Of a DNA stretch of 64,000 bases, positions 45,243 through 54,658 are shown piece by piece. The stretch covers positions 62,001-126,000 of the forward strand of contig NZ_MSCI01000001.1 in assembly GCF_002954585.1 (NCBI RefSeq). Direction: 5' to 3'. A program made the position numbers and the translations under genes. A model generated the notes under the pieces. It ran no database searches. It was given only the letters and a program-made list of their open reading frames with translations, and was not told the DNA's origin. How positions within the stretch are numbered: position 1 is the stretch's first letter; each line of letters starts with the position of its first letter. This DNA comes from Vibrio chagasii. Its GTDB lineage: Bacteria; Pseudomonadota; Gammaproteobacteria; Enterobacterales; Vibrionaceae.

Positions 45243-46170
45243 AACTTCAACACAGCATCAAATGGTAGTTCAAGATACCGCTTCAAGTAATGAAGTTGCT
45301 GCTCAAAACAAAGCAGCTTGGAAGGTCTATTTAACACTGACTAAGCCGAAAGTGGTCGCTTTGATGTTGTTAACGGCATTAGTTGGCATGTGTTTAGCGG
45401 TGCCTAATGGATTGCCTTTACGGCAAGCATTATTTGGCATGATAGGGATAGGATTGATGGCGGGTTCAGCCGCTGCATTTAATCACTTGATCGACAAGAA
45501 GATCGATGGGCAAATGTCTCGAACTAATCGTCGTCCTTTACCATCGGGTGAGCTCAGCAGCGTACGAGTATTCGCCTTTGCAGCAAGTATTGGCTTACTT
45601 GGCTTTGTGACTTTAGCCTTGTTAGTTAACCCGCTTACGGCTTGGCTAACCTTTGCGAGCCTATTAGGTTATGCGGTTATCTACACCATGTATTTAAAAC
45701 GAGCGACGCCACAGAACATTGTTATTGCAGGGATCGCAGGGGCAATGCCACCTTTATTGGGTTGGACGGCAGTGACGCACGAGTTACATTCCAATGCATG
45801 GTTGCTAGTGATGATTATCTTCATCTGGACGCCTCCTCACTTTTGGGCGCTTGCGATTCATCGTCGTGATGAGTATGCCAAGGTGGATATTCCGATGTTG
45901 CCTGTGACACATGGGATAGCTTACACCAAGACTTCAATTCTGCTATATACACTACTGCTAAGTATTGTATGTGTGCTGCCGGTATTAGTTGGAATGAGCA
46001 GTTGGATATACCTGAGCGCGTCTTTGGTGCTTAACGGTGGGTTTGTTTATCATGCCTGGGTATTGAAGTATCGCGATGAGCCTAACATGGCGATGAAGAC
46101 ATTTAAGTTCTCTATTTATCATCTCATGATCTTGTTTGTGGCTTTGTTGGCAGACCATTACCTACTCTAA
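45232..46170 (+). CDS. ctaB: Heme O synthase (protoheme IX farnesyltransferase)
   Basis: UbiA-family prenyltransferase converting heme B to heme O, the precursor of heme A. The 312 residues form about nine helices with the Mg-pyrophosphate motif [15 protein letters not shown] followed by RRPLPSG. The second aspartate region is in [17 protein letters not shown]. The ATG at 45232 is preferred because AAGGAGGT lies six bases upstream, ahead of an upstream in-frame GTG at 45211. It is the last gene of the oxidase operon. Confidence 0.95.
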   Translation: MVSRTSTQHQMVVQDTASSNEVAAQNKAAWKVYLTLTKPKVVALMLLTALVGMCLAVPNGLPLRQALFGMIGIGLMAGSAAAFNHLIDKKIDGQMSRTNRRPLPSGELSSVRVFAFAASIGLLGFVTLALLVNPLTAWLTFASLLGYAVIYTMYLKRATPQNIVIAGIAGAMPPLLGWTAVTHELHSNAWLLVMIIFIWTPPHFWALAIHRRDEYAKVDIPMLPVTHGIAYTKTSILLYTLLLSIVCVLPVLVGMSSWIYLSASLVLNGGFVYHAWVLKYRDEPNMAMKTFKFSIYHLMILFVALLADHYLL

Positions 46171-46200
46171 TAGCAGATTTGTAGATGAATCCAGAACGAG

Positions 46201-46230
46201 AAAACGGATGCGCTTGGCATCCGTTTTTGT
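46201..46230. terminator. Bidirectional terminator after ctaB and gbpA
   Basis: AAAACGGATGC/GCATCCGTTTT stem of 11 pairs and a five-base loop between the convergent ctaB and gbpA, followed by T residues on the plus strand. Confidence 0.9.
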
Positions 46231-46281
46231 TTGGCTGATTGCTTAGTTTCACTAACGTGAAAGTAAGTACAGAGCGATCAA

Positions 46282-47748
46282 CTAGTCGACTTTGTACCAA
46301 GCATCTTGCCAGTGTGAGCCTACACCAGGTTCGTACTGAGTTGCCGTTGGTGCCCACTGAATACAGTAACCAGAGTATGGGAACTCTTTACACTGATAAA
46401 CGCTACCATCGCTGCTTAGTACTTTTGTACCTTCAGTGTAAGATTCAATGCTTTCAGGGAATACGAAATCGTAATCGCCTGGTGGTGGCGGTGTTTGCTC
46501 GTCCATCAAGTGGAAATCAAGCGTGTTCTGATCAACTAAATTGCCTTGATCATCCTTAGTTACAACCACAAGCATGTGGTGGCCAGCTTCAGATTTAGAC
46601 AGAGTCAACTGAACATCTTCAACTTGGCCGTCTTTAAGTTCAGAATTCTGAGACGCAAGTGCTTCACGATGGTGGTTGTATACCGTGAGTTCTGCTTGAA
46701 CATCGCCTGTTGCCGCTAGAGTAAGATCAAGTTGAGTCGGTTGATTTTCGTCGATAATGTACTCTGACTCTAAACCTGTTACTTCAACTTCATGCTCTGG
46801 CTCTGGAGTATCAATCTTATAGCCGATCTCTACGCTTTTAAAGCCTGAACCTGCTTTTAAGTAAACTGGATTTGAGCCGTATACAGGAGCGAAATCACCT
46901 TGGTCGTTCAATTGACCCGCTTTGATTTGCGTCTGCTCTTGGTTGATCTTTGATGCCAATGCGTAAGACCAGTTATTCGCCTTACCTTGTTCGTTGTTCT
47001 CAATGACTAGCTCTGTGCTGTATGAAGCGTTCTCACCAGATTGGTCAAAGACACGAGTGTAAACGGCATCACCGATGTTTAGGTCGCGAGTTGGGTTGAT
47101 TTGACCGCCTTGGTCCCAATCAGGAATGATCGGGCCATCGCCATCAAACTTCACATCAATAACGTTGTAGAAAGCCATTGCAGTATCACCCACATCCCAA
47201 ACAGCAAGAATCACTTGGTAGCCTTCACGTTCAGGGACATTACACAAGTGGCTTACTTGCATTGGTGGCTGTTCCATATTGCCTTCGACTACACAGAATG
47301 GTGTTAGATCAAAAGAACTGCGAGCCAAAGGCTGGTTTGGATTCCAGTCTGGTTTTGTAATGTAGTATTTCCAATCGTGAGTCACGTGGTTGGCTGTGAA
47401 TGTCCACTCAAAGTATTGAGAACCAGATTGGATAGGGCGTTTAACCCAACGGTCTGCCGTTTGCTCGTCGAGCGCAGCCGCTAAAGAAGATTGCGCACTA
47501 GCGATTTTTCCATCAGCAGGGCCAACCTCTGGGAAGCCTTCAGGACCTTCGACACTTTGTGGTTCGTATTGAATACCACCACAGTTGGTGTTCTTCTCTT
47601 GTGTATCCCTCGCAGGGAACTTACACAGCGCTACACGGCTTTCAGCTACGCCATTATTGTATGCGGAGACATAACCGTGACCGAAGCTTGCACCGCTAAC
47701 GCATAGTAGCGACAGAGCGATGAGTGATTTTTTTGGGAGTTGTTTCAT
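46282..47748 (-). CDS. gbpA: N-acetylglucosamine-binding protein A, chitin LPMO
   Basis: Secreted colonisation factor and copper lytic polysaccharide monooxygenase (AA10) that binds chitin and GlcNAc-bearing mucins. The 488 residues have a signal peptide cleaved before His24, giving the N-terminal histidine of the histidine brace (HGYVS), with the second histidine at about 121 (TANHVTHDW). Domains 2 and 3 follow, and the end is a small chitin-binding module ([15 protein letters not shown]). Export by type II secretion is known for GbpA. A c-di-GMP riboswitch precedes the gene. Confidence 0.95.
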   Translation of the reverse strand: MKQLPKKSLIALSLLCVSGASFGHGYVSAYNNGVAESRVALCKFPARDTQEKNTNCGGIQYEPQSVEGPEGFPEVGPADGKIASAQSSLAAALDEQTADRWVKRPIQSGSQYFEWTFTANHVTHDWKYYITKPDWNPNQPLARSSFDLTPFCVVEGNMEQPPMQVSHLCNVPEREGYQVILAVWDVGDTAMAFYNVIDVKFDGDGPIIPDWDQGGQINPTRDLNIGDAVYTRVFDQSGENASYSTELVIENNEQGKANNWSYALASKINQEQTQIKAGQLNDQGDFAPVYGSNPVYLKAGSGFKSVEIGYKIDTPEPEHEVEVTGLESEYIIDENQPTQLDLTLAATGDVQAELTVYNHHREALASQNSELKDGQVEDVQLTLSKSEAGHHMLVVVTKDDQGNLVDQNTLDFHLMDEQTPPPPGDYDFVFPESIESYTEGTKVLSSDGSVYQCKEFPYSGYCIQWAPTATQYEPGVGSHWQDAWYKVD

Positions 47749-47821
47749 TATTTGTCCTTACTGTATTTGGCCGACAAAAAAGAGAACACTCCGGCACGCA
47801 TTTGCACTTAAATCCTATTAA

Positions 47822-47909
47822 GTGGCAGCTCCGCTATCATAGACAGAATAATTGTCGACAGACCGGTGGCTTTGCGTCCTATTCTTTCAAATAGTTTGCC
47901 AGAAGTGCG
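47822..47909 (-). ncRNA. Cyclic di-GMP-I (GEMM-I) riboswitch upstream of gbpA
   Basis: On the minus strand the aptamer runs from a CGCACTTCTGGCAAAC region to GCGGAGCTGCCAC. Marks of GEMM-I are the GGCAAAC start, the GAAA tetraloop (complement of 47885-47888), the GGACGCAAAGCC block (47868-47879) and the ACCGG-to-TAGCGG second stem. A CACTTAA/TTAAGTG hairpin (47805-47824) partly overlaps its 3' end and may belong to the switch mechanism. A GEMM aptamer precedes gbpA in V. cholerae as well. The switching mode is not clear here. Confidence 0.92.
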
Positions 47910-48138
47910 TTCAAGCAAGCGAAATGTAGTCAACGCGTTTTATAAATGCGAATGAATAGATTGAAATGTGGAATGCTAATCTCGAACTTTTAATTCTTGT
48001 CACAAATTAACTTGCTAAATGTATTCTTTATTTATCTATAAGTGATTGAAATAAAATAAGAAAGTATTTGCTCTAATTGTTTTTGTGAATGGTTTTGTCT
48101 TTTGAGTTTTGCTTTGGAGAACAATTGAGCGCATATCA
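47910..48138. other. AT-rich spacer between gbpA leader and the HTH gene
   Basis: The divergent gap between gbpA and the helix-turn-helix gene is about 480 bases. Besides the riboswitch and the AAACCAAA dyad I see nothing but AT-rich DNA, which should hold both promoters. Confidence 0.5.
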
Positions 48139-48170
48139 AAACCAAACCTTTGGTTTCCACTAACCAAACC
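48139..48170. promoter_or_regulatory. AACCAAA operator-like repeat before the HTH gene
   Basis: AAACCAAA-CC-TTTGGTTT (48139-48156) is a perfect dyad, and a third half-site AACCAAACC follows at 48162-48170. It ends about 60 bases before the HTH protein start, so it may be that protein's own operator. Confidence 0.5.
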
Positions 48171-48232
48171 CTGACACGTTATGTATGAAAAACCGGACAA
48201 TTAATTGGTATGAATTATATAAAGGAGTCAGT

Positions 48233-48586
48233 ATGGAATTCACTGAACAAGATAGAGAAGCGTTGTATCAAACGTGGATGTCACAAAAATCACGAATGCG
48301 AATCACGCAGATGGAGTTTTCAAAGAAGCTTGGAATGAATCAGCTTGATTTCTCAAATGTGTTGCGAGGGGAGTCACCGCTAACTATGTCATTTGTGAGT
48401 CATTTTTGTCGTCTACTTCATTTGGAACCAAGAAACGTATTCCCGTCACTTAAAGCAGGAAATGACTCTGGTCCTAAAGTGGTCTATCTGAAAAGTAGAA
48501 TGAGTGTGGATGGAGAAATCCAAAATGCTTACATCGAAGGAAATCAAGTTATCGTAGAGTATGCTCACACTGTTCAACACAACTAA
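48233..48586 (+). CDS. Helix-turn-helix DNA-binding protein
   Basis: A 117-residue protein with an XRE/Cro-like helix-turn-helix at about residues 17-70 (MRITQMEFSKKLGMNQLDFSNVLRGESPLT), in which the recognition helix is NQLDFSNVLRG. A short C-terminal beta-like extension (VVYLKSRMSVDGEIQNAYIEGNQVIVEY) may mediate dimerisation. AAGGAG lies five bases before the ATG. It has its own gene unit, divergent from gbpA, and may regulate itself through the AAACCAAA repeat upstream. Effector and targets are unknown. Confidence 0.75.
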   Translation: MEFTEQDREALYQTWMSQKSRMRITQMEFSKKLGMNQLDFSNVLRGESPLTMSFVSHFCRLLHLEPRNVFPSLKAGNDSGPKVVYLKSRMSVDGEIQNAYIEGNQVIVEYAHTVQHN

Positions 48587-48682
48587 TTTTAGAGTTTGCT
48601 CTGAGTTATAGCCCCTTTTTCTACAAACTTTTCACATATGGTATAGCATACTTGGATGTTTTTATTCCAATCTAAGTGCGCT

Positions 48683-49354
48683 ATGAATCCTCTAAAACTA
48701 TTTTTGCTTGTCGCAACCAGCATCTTTTTGTTTGGTTGTGCAGGCGGCCCAATCAAGACTGCTACCAAATTCACCACTTATGAAGATTTTCAGCCTGGCC
48801 CTGATGGGGGAGTTGATCTCGTTTGGGCAAGATTAGGGCTGCGTGACGCCGATCGCTTGAAGAGTAAGTTGGATGATTATGATTCGGTCGTCATTGACCA
48901 AATCTTTGTGCTTGCCGAAGAAGGTTCGTTAGATCAAGAAGAAATTTAGGAACTTACCGACCACATGGTGAGTCGATTAGAGGAGAAAATATCACCTCAT
49001 AAAGTAATCGTCGACGAGCCGTCGGGTAAAACATTACGCTTGAGTATCGCGTTGAGCAACGTTGAAACGCCAAATCCTATCTTAGCCGTTACCAGTAGTG
49101 TCTTACCGTTTGGGCTTGCCATGTCAACCATCTCCAAAGTTGCGACAGGAGAGCACACCAATGTTGGTAGTGCGAGTGTCGAGCTGTTGGTGAGTGACGC
49201 TCAAGATGGCACACCACTGTTCGCAGCTATCGATCGTGAAGCCGGAAATAAGGACTTTTCGACTATGATCGATTCACTTGATGATGCCAAAGATGCAATC
49301 AATTATTGGGTTGAACGTTTAGGTGATACTCTACAGAATATCGATGACGCATAG
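48683..49354 (+). pseudogene. DUF3313-type lipoprotein gene with an in-frame amber codon
   Basis: A reading frame of 223 codons interrupted once by TAG at 48947-48949 (codon 89). Before it lies a lipoprotein signal with lipobox LFGC followed by AGGPIKTATKFTTYEDFQPG. After it the same frame continues HMVSRLEEKISPHKVIVDEP up to NIDDA. The whole resembles the DUF3313 family of outer-membrane-anchored lipoproteins (about 220 residues). Both halves keep normal codon use, so the lesion is recent, or the stop is read through, or it is a sequencing error. The start is taken at the ATG at 48683. Confidence 0.75.
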
Positions 49355-49366
49355 AAAGACCGAACA

Positions 49367-49582
49367 ATGCTAGAGAAAGAGAACCTGATTAAGTTGGCTC
49401 GAATGCAGATGCCATTTGGAAAGTACGCCGGCCGCACACTCATTGACTTACCGGAAGAATATTTGTTGTGGTTTGACAAGAAAGGGTTCCCAAACGGTGA
49501 GCTAGGTGACTTGCTCAAACTGTGCCTAGCACTAAAAATAGAAGGGCTCGATAGTGTCGTCAAACCATTGAAAAGAATGTAA
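49367..49582 (+). CDS. DUF3820 family protein
   Basis: A 71-residue soluble protein. The segment MPFGKYAGRTLIDLPEEYLLWFDKKGFPNGELGDLL is the core of DUF3820, a family sometimes labelled as quorum-sensing-regulated virulence factor. The basis for that label is thin. The helical fold resembles small nucleic-acid-associated domains, but the function is unknown. It starts 12 bases after the lipoprotein frame ends and is followed by a terminator, so the two may be co-transcribed. Confidence 0.8.
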   Translation: MLEKENLIKLARMQMPFGKYAGRTLIDLPEEYLLWFDKKGFPNGELGDLLKLCLALKIEGLDSVVKPLKRM

Positions 49583-49590
49583 TTAATTTT

Positions 49591-49620
49591 AAAGCTCACG
49601 TTAACAGCGTGGGCTTTTTT
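49591..49620 (+). terminator. Terminator of the DUF3820 gene
   Basis: AAAGC-CACG pairs with CGTG-GCTTT around a short loop with a U-rich tail, nine bases past the stop. Confidence 0.82.
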
Positions 49621-49707
49621 GTTTATGTTGATAGAACAGTTTTGTTGACAAGTGATGGGTTAAAAAATATTCAACGTTATCCTATTGAAATTGCGCAATC
49701 GATAGCG

Positions 49708-49725
49708 TGTAAATAAAGTTATACA
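49708..49725. promoter_or_regulatory. TyrR-box-like site upstream of the DAHP synthase gene
   Basis: TGTAAA-TAAAGT-TATACA matches 11 of 12 positions of the TyrR box TGTAAA-N6-TTTACA. It is about 170 bases before the gene. TyrR control of aromatic DAHP synthases is known in enterobacteria. The rest of this 312-base gap shows only the terminator at 49591. Confidence 0.55.
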
Positions 49726-49894
49726 GGGTGTTTTAAATATAAAACACAAAAAAAATTGCGTTCTTTTTAAATTAGTGATTGAAACTGGCGTTTTTACTAG
49801 TTAAGTTACAGGGAACAAGAAGATATGTGCTGATGGAAAGTTACGTGAGATAACGTACATTCAGCTCAAGGATAGATATAGGAAGAAGTAAGCA

Positions 49895-50947
49895 ATGTTC
49901 CAGACTGATGATGTAAGAATTAACAAAGTAAAAGAGTTATTACCCCCTGTTGCTGTTTTAGAAAAGTTTCCAGCGACAGAAGTTGCTTCTTCAACAACCT
50001 TTGAAAGCCGTAAAGCAATTCACAACATTCTAGAAGACAAAGATGACCGCCTATTGGTTATCGTTGGCCCATGTTCTATTCATGATCCAGAAGCGGCTCT
50101 TGAATACGGTAAGCGTTTGAAAGTTCTGCGTGACGAACTAGGCGATAAGCTTGAAATCGTAATGCGTGTTTACTTTGAAAAACCACGTACTACCGTTGGC
50201 TGGAAAGGCCTGATCAATGACCCGTACATGGATGACACGTTCAAGCTAAACGATGGTCTTCGTCTTGGACGTAAGCTACTGCTTGATCTAACAGACATGG
50301 GTATGCCGACGGCAAGTGAATTCCTAGACATGATCACGCCTCAATACGTAGCAGACTTAATCAGCTGGGGTGCAATTGGCGCACGTACTACGGAATCTCA
50401 AGTTCACCGTGAGCTAGCTTCTGGTCTTTCATGCCCTGTTGGTTTCAAGAATGGTACTGATGGCAACATCAAGATCGCTACAGACGCAATCCGCTCTGCA
50501 AGTGCTTCTCACCACTTCTTGTCTGTAACTAAGTACGGCCATTCAGCTATCGTTGAAACGGCTGGTAACCCAGACTGTCATATCATCCTACGTGGTGGTA
50601 AAGAGCCAAACTACAGCGCGGAGCACGTTGGTAAGATCAAGCAAGAGCTTGAAGCTTCAGGCCTACCACAGAAAGTAATGATCGACTTCAGCCACGCAAA
50701 CAGCTCTAAGCAATTTAAGCGCCAACTGAACGTATCGGATGACGTGAGCGCACAGATCTCTGGTGGTGACAAAGCTATCTTTGGTGTGATGATCGAATCT
50801 CATCTAGTTGAAGGCCGCCAGGATTTGGTTGATGGCAAAGCTCCAACATACGGCCAGTCAATTACTGATGCTTGTATTGGTTGGGAAGATACTGAAACAG
50901 TACTTCGTCAACTGGCAGATGCAGTTGAAGCTCGCCGTAACAAGTAA
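49895..50947 (+). CDS. aroG: 3-deoxy-7-phosphoheptulonate synthase (class I)
   Basis: First enzyme of the shikimate pathway, joining phosphoenolpyruvate and erythrose 4-phosphate. The 350 residues match E. coli AroG/AroF/AroH in length. Recognisable segments are VIVGPCSIHDPEAALEYGKRL, MRVYFEKPRTTVGWKGLINDP, the GARTTESQVHREL active-site stretch, GFKNGTDG and the metal-binding CHIILRGGKEPNY with IDFSHANSSK. The isozyme letter is a guess: a Phe-type AroG is likeliest but not certain. It is monocistronic. Confidence 0.92.
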   Translation: MFQTDDVRINKVKELLPPVAVLEKFPATEVASSTTFESRKAIHNILEDKDDRLLVIVGPCSIHDPEAALEYGKRLKVLRDELGDKLEIVMRVYFEKPRTTVGWKGLINDPYMDDTFKLNDGLRLGRKLLLDLTDMGMPTASEFLDMITPQYVADLISWGAIGARTTESQVHRELASGLSCPVGFKNGTDGNIKIATDAIRSASASHHFLSVTKYGHSAIVETAGNPDCHIILRGGKEPNYSAEHVGKIKQELEASGLPQKVMIDFSHANSSKQFKRQLNVSDDVSAQISGGDKAIFGVMIESHLVEGRQDLVDGKAPTYGQSITDACIGWEDTETVLRQLADAVEARRNK

Positions 50948-50989
50948 ATTTGTGACTTAATTAGTCTCTAGAACGACTTAGACAATTGA

Positions 50990-51024
50990 AGCCCTTACTC
51001 GCTTTCGTGAGTAAGGGCTTTTTT
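50990..51024 (+). terminator. Terminator of the DAHP synthase gene
   Basis: An 11-pair stem AGCCCTTACTC/GAGTAAGGGCT with an eight-base loop and a TTTTTT tail. Confidence 0.92.
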
Positions 51025-51128
51025 AGTACACGTTTCAATTTAAGGTTCGCTATTCCATAAAATCATTTACTTATCGTATAGTGAATGGCTAAACGGTGTG
51101 GTGCTCCATAAATTGAAGAGTCGTATCA

Positions 51129-51536
51129 ATGAAGGCAGTATTGGCGAGTGTTGTATTAATTGCAGTAAACACGTTTTCTATATCAAATGCACAAGCTGCA
51201 ACAGGCTTTAATGCAGAGCAGTTGTGTAAAGCTGGTCTTGCACTAGCGATCGACAAGCAACCTCGTGGTATTAAAGCGACATCAGGAAAAAGTAACCAGC
51301 GTATCTTGCTTAGCTTGAAAGATGGGCAGAACGATTGGGATTACCGTTGTGACGTGAACCGCGGTAACAAAACGATCAAGTTAGAAGCGAGAGAACTCAA
51401 GCGTAACGATAAGTTCTTAGGCCAAGCGATTCGCTATGATGTTGCTGATGCAAAGCGCTCAGTAAAAGTAACAATGAAAAAATGCAAAGGCTCTGGCGTG
51501 AAGAGCGAAACCTATACATTTCGCCAATTGAAATAA
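51129..51536 (+). CDS. Predicted exported protein, unknown function
   Basis: A 135-residue protein with a signal peptide (about 1-23, cleaved near NAQA). The mature part is small, basic and beta-rich, with three cysteines (in AEQLCKAGLA, DYRCDV and MKKCKGS) that may form a disulfide. The region between is rich in K and R. I do not recognise a family. A terminator follows, and no partner gene is near. Confidence 0.65.
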   Translation: MKAVLASVVLIAVNTFSISNAQAATGFNAEQLCKAGLALAIDKQPRGIKATSGKSNQRILLSLKDGQNDWDYRCDVNRGNKTIKLEARELKRNDKFLGQAIRYDVADAKRSVKVTMKKCKGSGVKSETYTFRQLK

Positions 51537-51576
51537 TTGTGTTTGTTGGTGAGGGGAACCTCAAAAGCATAATGAT

Positions 51577-51603
51577 AAAGCCGCAGTAATTTGCGGCTTT
51601 TGT
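51577..51603. terminator. Terminator between the small exported protein and manB
   Basis: AAAGCCGCA/TGCGGCTTT stem with a short loop and a following T-rich stretch, between two convergent genes. Confidence 0.82.
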
Positions 51604-51627
51604 GTATAAATACAGAATAGGGAATAC

Positions 51628-53052
51628 CTATTTTATGAGGCTAAGTAGCTCTGTCACCTTTTCGGCTAGCAAGGCTTTGTCTCGTTTGGCTTCTACGTTA
51701 AGCCGGATTAGTGGCTCGGTATTTGACTTCCTTAAGTTAAAGCGCCAAGTACCCATATCCATGCTAATACCGTCGGTATAATCTATGTTTACAGCACGCT
51801 TTTGGTAGCATGAAAGTACACGAGCGATAACTTGTTCTGGCTCTGCCACCTTGCGATTGATCTCTCCAGATGAGGGGAACCTTTCTACGCTAAAGCTGAT
51901 AAGTTGATGAAGAGATTGTCGAGTCTTACTGATCAACTCTATGACGAGTAGCCAAGGAATCATCCCTGAGTCGCAGTACCCAAAGTCACGAAAGTAGTGA
52001 TGTGCGCTCATTTCTCCACCGTACACAGCGTTCAGCTCTCGCATTTTCTCTTTGATCAAAGCATGCCCAGCTTTTATGCCAACAGCGTTTCCACCGAGCT
52101 TTTCTGCAATCTCGATTGTATTCCATGTCATGCGCATGTCGTGTAATACAGTTGCATTGGAATCCTTCAGCAAGAAGGCTTCGGTTAGCAGACCGACGAT
52201 GTAGTAACCCTCAATGTAATTACCTTTTTCATCAAAGAAGAAACAACGATCAAAATCACCATCCCAGGCGATACCGAGGTCTGCGGAGTGCTCTAAAACG
52301 GCGTCGCGGGTAGCAGCTTGGTTTTCTTTGAGTAAAGGGTTAGGGATGCCATTTGGGTACATCCCATCCGGAGTGTGATGTACTTTGATGAAGGTGATTG
52401 GAGCATTAAGTTCATTGAATTTGGTCTCTAAGGCATCAATAACATGCCCAGCAACGCCGTTTCCCGCGTTAACCACAATCCTCATCGATGATAGTTTTGA
52501 TGGCCTTATGTAAGAGAGTAGGTGATCCACATAAGGAGCGAGAATGCTGGTTGTTTTACTGAGATTACTAGCTTGTTCATGGATGAGCGGTTGTTCGCTG
52601 ATCCTCTCACGCTCTAGACCTTCAATGCGCTGTTTAATCACATCTAACCCATTGTTTTTGCTGATTGGGTTAGCACCTAGACCGACTAACTTCATACCGT
52701 TGTAATTTATTGGATTGTGGCTTGCCGTAATCTGGACTCCGCCAATGGCTTGTAGGTGGCGAGTTGCAAAGTAGACTTCTTCTGTGCCTGTCATACCGAG
52801 AGCTACCACGTTGATCCCTGATTCAATCAACCCCTTGGTCATCGCTTTCTGCAATGGCAGTGAGGTTTCACGGTTATCACGGCCAATGACTACTTGTGCT
52901 AGCTCATCGAATGACGTTTTAGATGCCTTTGCAAGGACATATTCGCCAAATGCACGACCAAGCAGGTAGGCAAGGCGCTCATCGATTTGCTCACCTATGA
53001 TGCCGCGGATATCGTTATTTTTGAAGCAGCTGAGGTCTAAAGTCTGTTTCAT
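51628..53052 (-). CDS. manB: Phosphomannomutase
   Basis: A 474-residue enzyme converting mannose 6-phosphate to mannose 1-phosphate for GDP-mannose synthesis. The catalytic serine loop is TASHNPINYNGMKLVG, the metal loop is DGDFDRCFFF, the sugar loop is YGGEMSAHHYFRDF, and the phosphate loop is RKSNTEPLIRLNVEA. These are the ManB/CpsG-type forms. It follows manC by 15 bases on the same strand. Surface polysaccharide genes that would use GDP-mannose are not in the window. Confidence 0.93.
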   Translation of the reverse strand: MKQTLDLSCFKNNDIRGIIGEQIDERLAYLLGRAFGEYVLAKASKTSFDELAQVVIGRDNRETSLPLQKAMTKGLIESGINVVALGMTGTEEVYFATRHLQAIGGVQITASHNPINYNGMKLVGLGANPISKNNGLDVIKQRIEGLERERISEQPLIHEQASNLSKTTSILAPYVDHLLSYIRPSKLSSMRIVVNAGNGVAGHVIDALETKFNELNAPITFIKVHHTPDGMYPNGIPNPLLKENQAATRDAVLEHSADLGIAWDGDFDRCFFFDEKGNYIEGYYIVGLLTEAFLLKDSNATVLHDMRMTWNTIEIAEKLGGNAVGIKAGHALIKEKMRELNAVYGGEMSAHHYFRDFGYCDSGMIPWLLVIELISKTRQSLHQLISFSVERFPSSGEINRKVAEPEQVIARVLSCYQKRAVNIDYTDGISMDMGTWRFNLRKSNTEPLIRLNVEAKRDKALLAEKVTELLSLIK

Positions 53053-53067
53053 TTTATCACCGCTACT

Positions 53068-54552
53068 TTAGTTCGATTTGTTGATTTGAGGTGAGCTAGA
53101 CTGTCCGCTTCGCCCGTAACTATCTTGATATCGAATAATGTCGTCTTCACTCAAATGGCTACCGGTTTGTACTTCGATCATTTCGAGTGGAGTGTCCCCT
53201 GGATTTTCTAGGCTGTGTATGTGTCCTAGCGGAATATAAGTGGATTGGTCTTCTTCAACGAGATAGGTTTTCTCATCATTGGTCACCTTCGCAACACCTG
53301 CAACAACAACCCAGTGTTCTGCTCTATGGTGATGCATCTGCAGGGATAGCTTGTGACCGGGTTTTACGGTGATACGTTTAACCTTGTCGCGTTTGCCTAA
53401 GTCGATTACATCGTATTTACCCCAAGGTCTAAACACTTCGCGGTGATGAACATGTTCTGTGCGATCTGCTTGATTCAGTTGGCTGACTATCGATTTCACG
53501 CCTTGAACTTTGTCTTTGTTCGCGACGAGTATGGCGTCTTTTGTTTCGACAATAATGAGATTCTCGACACCTACAGTCGCAACCAGTTTGTTTTCAGCGT
53601 GGATATAGTTGTACTGAGAATCGACAGTTAACACATCGCCTTCAATCACATTGTTGTGTTCATCTTTATCACTGACATCCCAGATTGCAGACCATGAACC
53701 AATATCATTCCAACCAACATCCATCGGAATCACCGCAGCATCCGACGTTTTTTCCATCACGGCATAGTCGATAGAGTCGCTCGGGCTGCTTTGGAATGCT
53801 TCGGCGTCAATACGGATAAAGTCGAGGTCGGTATTTAGTTTTTCGAGCGAGCGTCTACAGGCCTCAAGGATCTGTGGGTGATGTTTTGCCAGTTCTTCTA
53901 AGTAGCGTGATGCTTTAAACATAAACATGCCGCTGTTCCAGAGGTATTGCCCCGAATTAACGTATTGTTCTGCGGTGGCTAGGTCGGGTTTTTCAACGAA
54001 ACATTCAATGGCAAAAGCATGATGGGAGAGTGGTTCTCCTTGTTTTATATAACCATAGCCAGTTTCTGGCGCATTTGGAGTAATACCAAAAGTAACCAGT
54101 TTATCTTGTTTTGCATATTCAACGCCTCTTGCCACTGTTTGCTGAAATTCAGCTGTTTTAGCGATGTGATGATCAGCGGCCAGCACCAATAATATTGGAT
54201 CTGACTCATTTCGTTGGTTACCGCTTGTGTGAGTTAAAACCTGTAATGCAGCGAGTGCGATCGCGGGAGCTGTGTTTCTTCCGACAGGTTCTAGCAAAAT
54301 ACCACTGTGTGCAATGTTAGCCGATCGAGCTTGTTCTGCAGCAATGAAGCGGTGCTCTTCATTACAGATAATGAACGGAGCAGCGCATTCAGCGTTACTT
54401 AAGTTCGCTTCAAGACCTTGAAGACGTATAAGGGTTTGCTGGAGCATCGATTGATCGCCAGCAATATTGAGGAACTGCTTAGGATAAAGCTCGCGAGACA
54501 GGGGCCAGAGGCGGCTACCAGAGCCGCCAGCTAGAATGACAGGTAAAATCAT
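53068..54552 (-). CDS. manC: Mannose-1-phosphate guanylyltransferase/mannose-6-phosphate isomerase
   Basis: A 494-residue bifunctional enzyme. The N-terminal nucleotidyltransferase starts LAGGSGSRLWPLSRELYPKQF and carries the VEKPDLATAEQY segment. The C-terminal cupin-type isomerase domain shows FRPWGKYDVIDLG, QMHHHRAEHWVV and the later ENPGDTPLEMIEVQTG. It makes GDP-mannose together with ManB. It is the first gene of a two-gene operon. Confidence 0.94.
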   Translation of the reverse strand: MILPVILAGGSGSRLWPLSRELYPKQFLNIAGDQSMLQQTLIRLQGLEANLSNAECAAPFIICNEEHRFIAAEQARSANIAHSGILLEPVGRNTAPAIALAALQVLTHTSGNQRNESDPILLVLAADHHIAKTAEFQQTVARGVEYAKQDKLVTFGITPNAPETGYGYIKQGEPLSHHAFAIECFVEKPDLATAEQYVNSGQYLWNSGMFMFKASRYLEELAKHHPQILEACRRSLEKLNTDLDFIRIDAEAFQSSPSDSIDYAVMEKTSDAAVIPMDVGWNDIGSWSAIWDVSDKDEHNNVIEGDVLTVDSQYNYIHAENKLVATVGVENLIIVETKDAILVANKDKVQGVKSIVSQLNQADRTEHVHHREVFRPWGKYDVIDLGKRDKVKRITVKPGHKLSLQMHHHRAEHWVVVAGVAKVTNDEKTYLVEEDQSTYIPLGHIHSLENPGDTPLEMIEVQTGSHLSEDDIIRYQDSYGRSGQSSSPQINKSN

Positions 54553-54658
54553 AGCGTGGTACAGGGTGCATTAAAATTCTGGCGCCATGTTACCACGCTT
54601 CACACTTTTTAATTATCGATAAGCCACTTACTTGTCGATAAACAGTCGAGCTGTTGTT

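Noticed and set aside
47792..47804. Sigma-54-like string GGCACGCATTTGC on the plus strand
   Set aside because: The GG and GC are nine, not ten, bases apart, and it lies over 400 bases from the next plus-strand gene, inside the gbpA leader.
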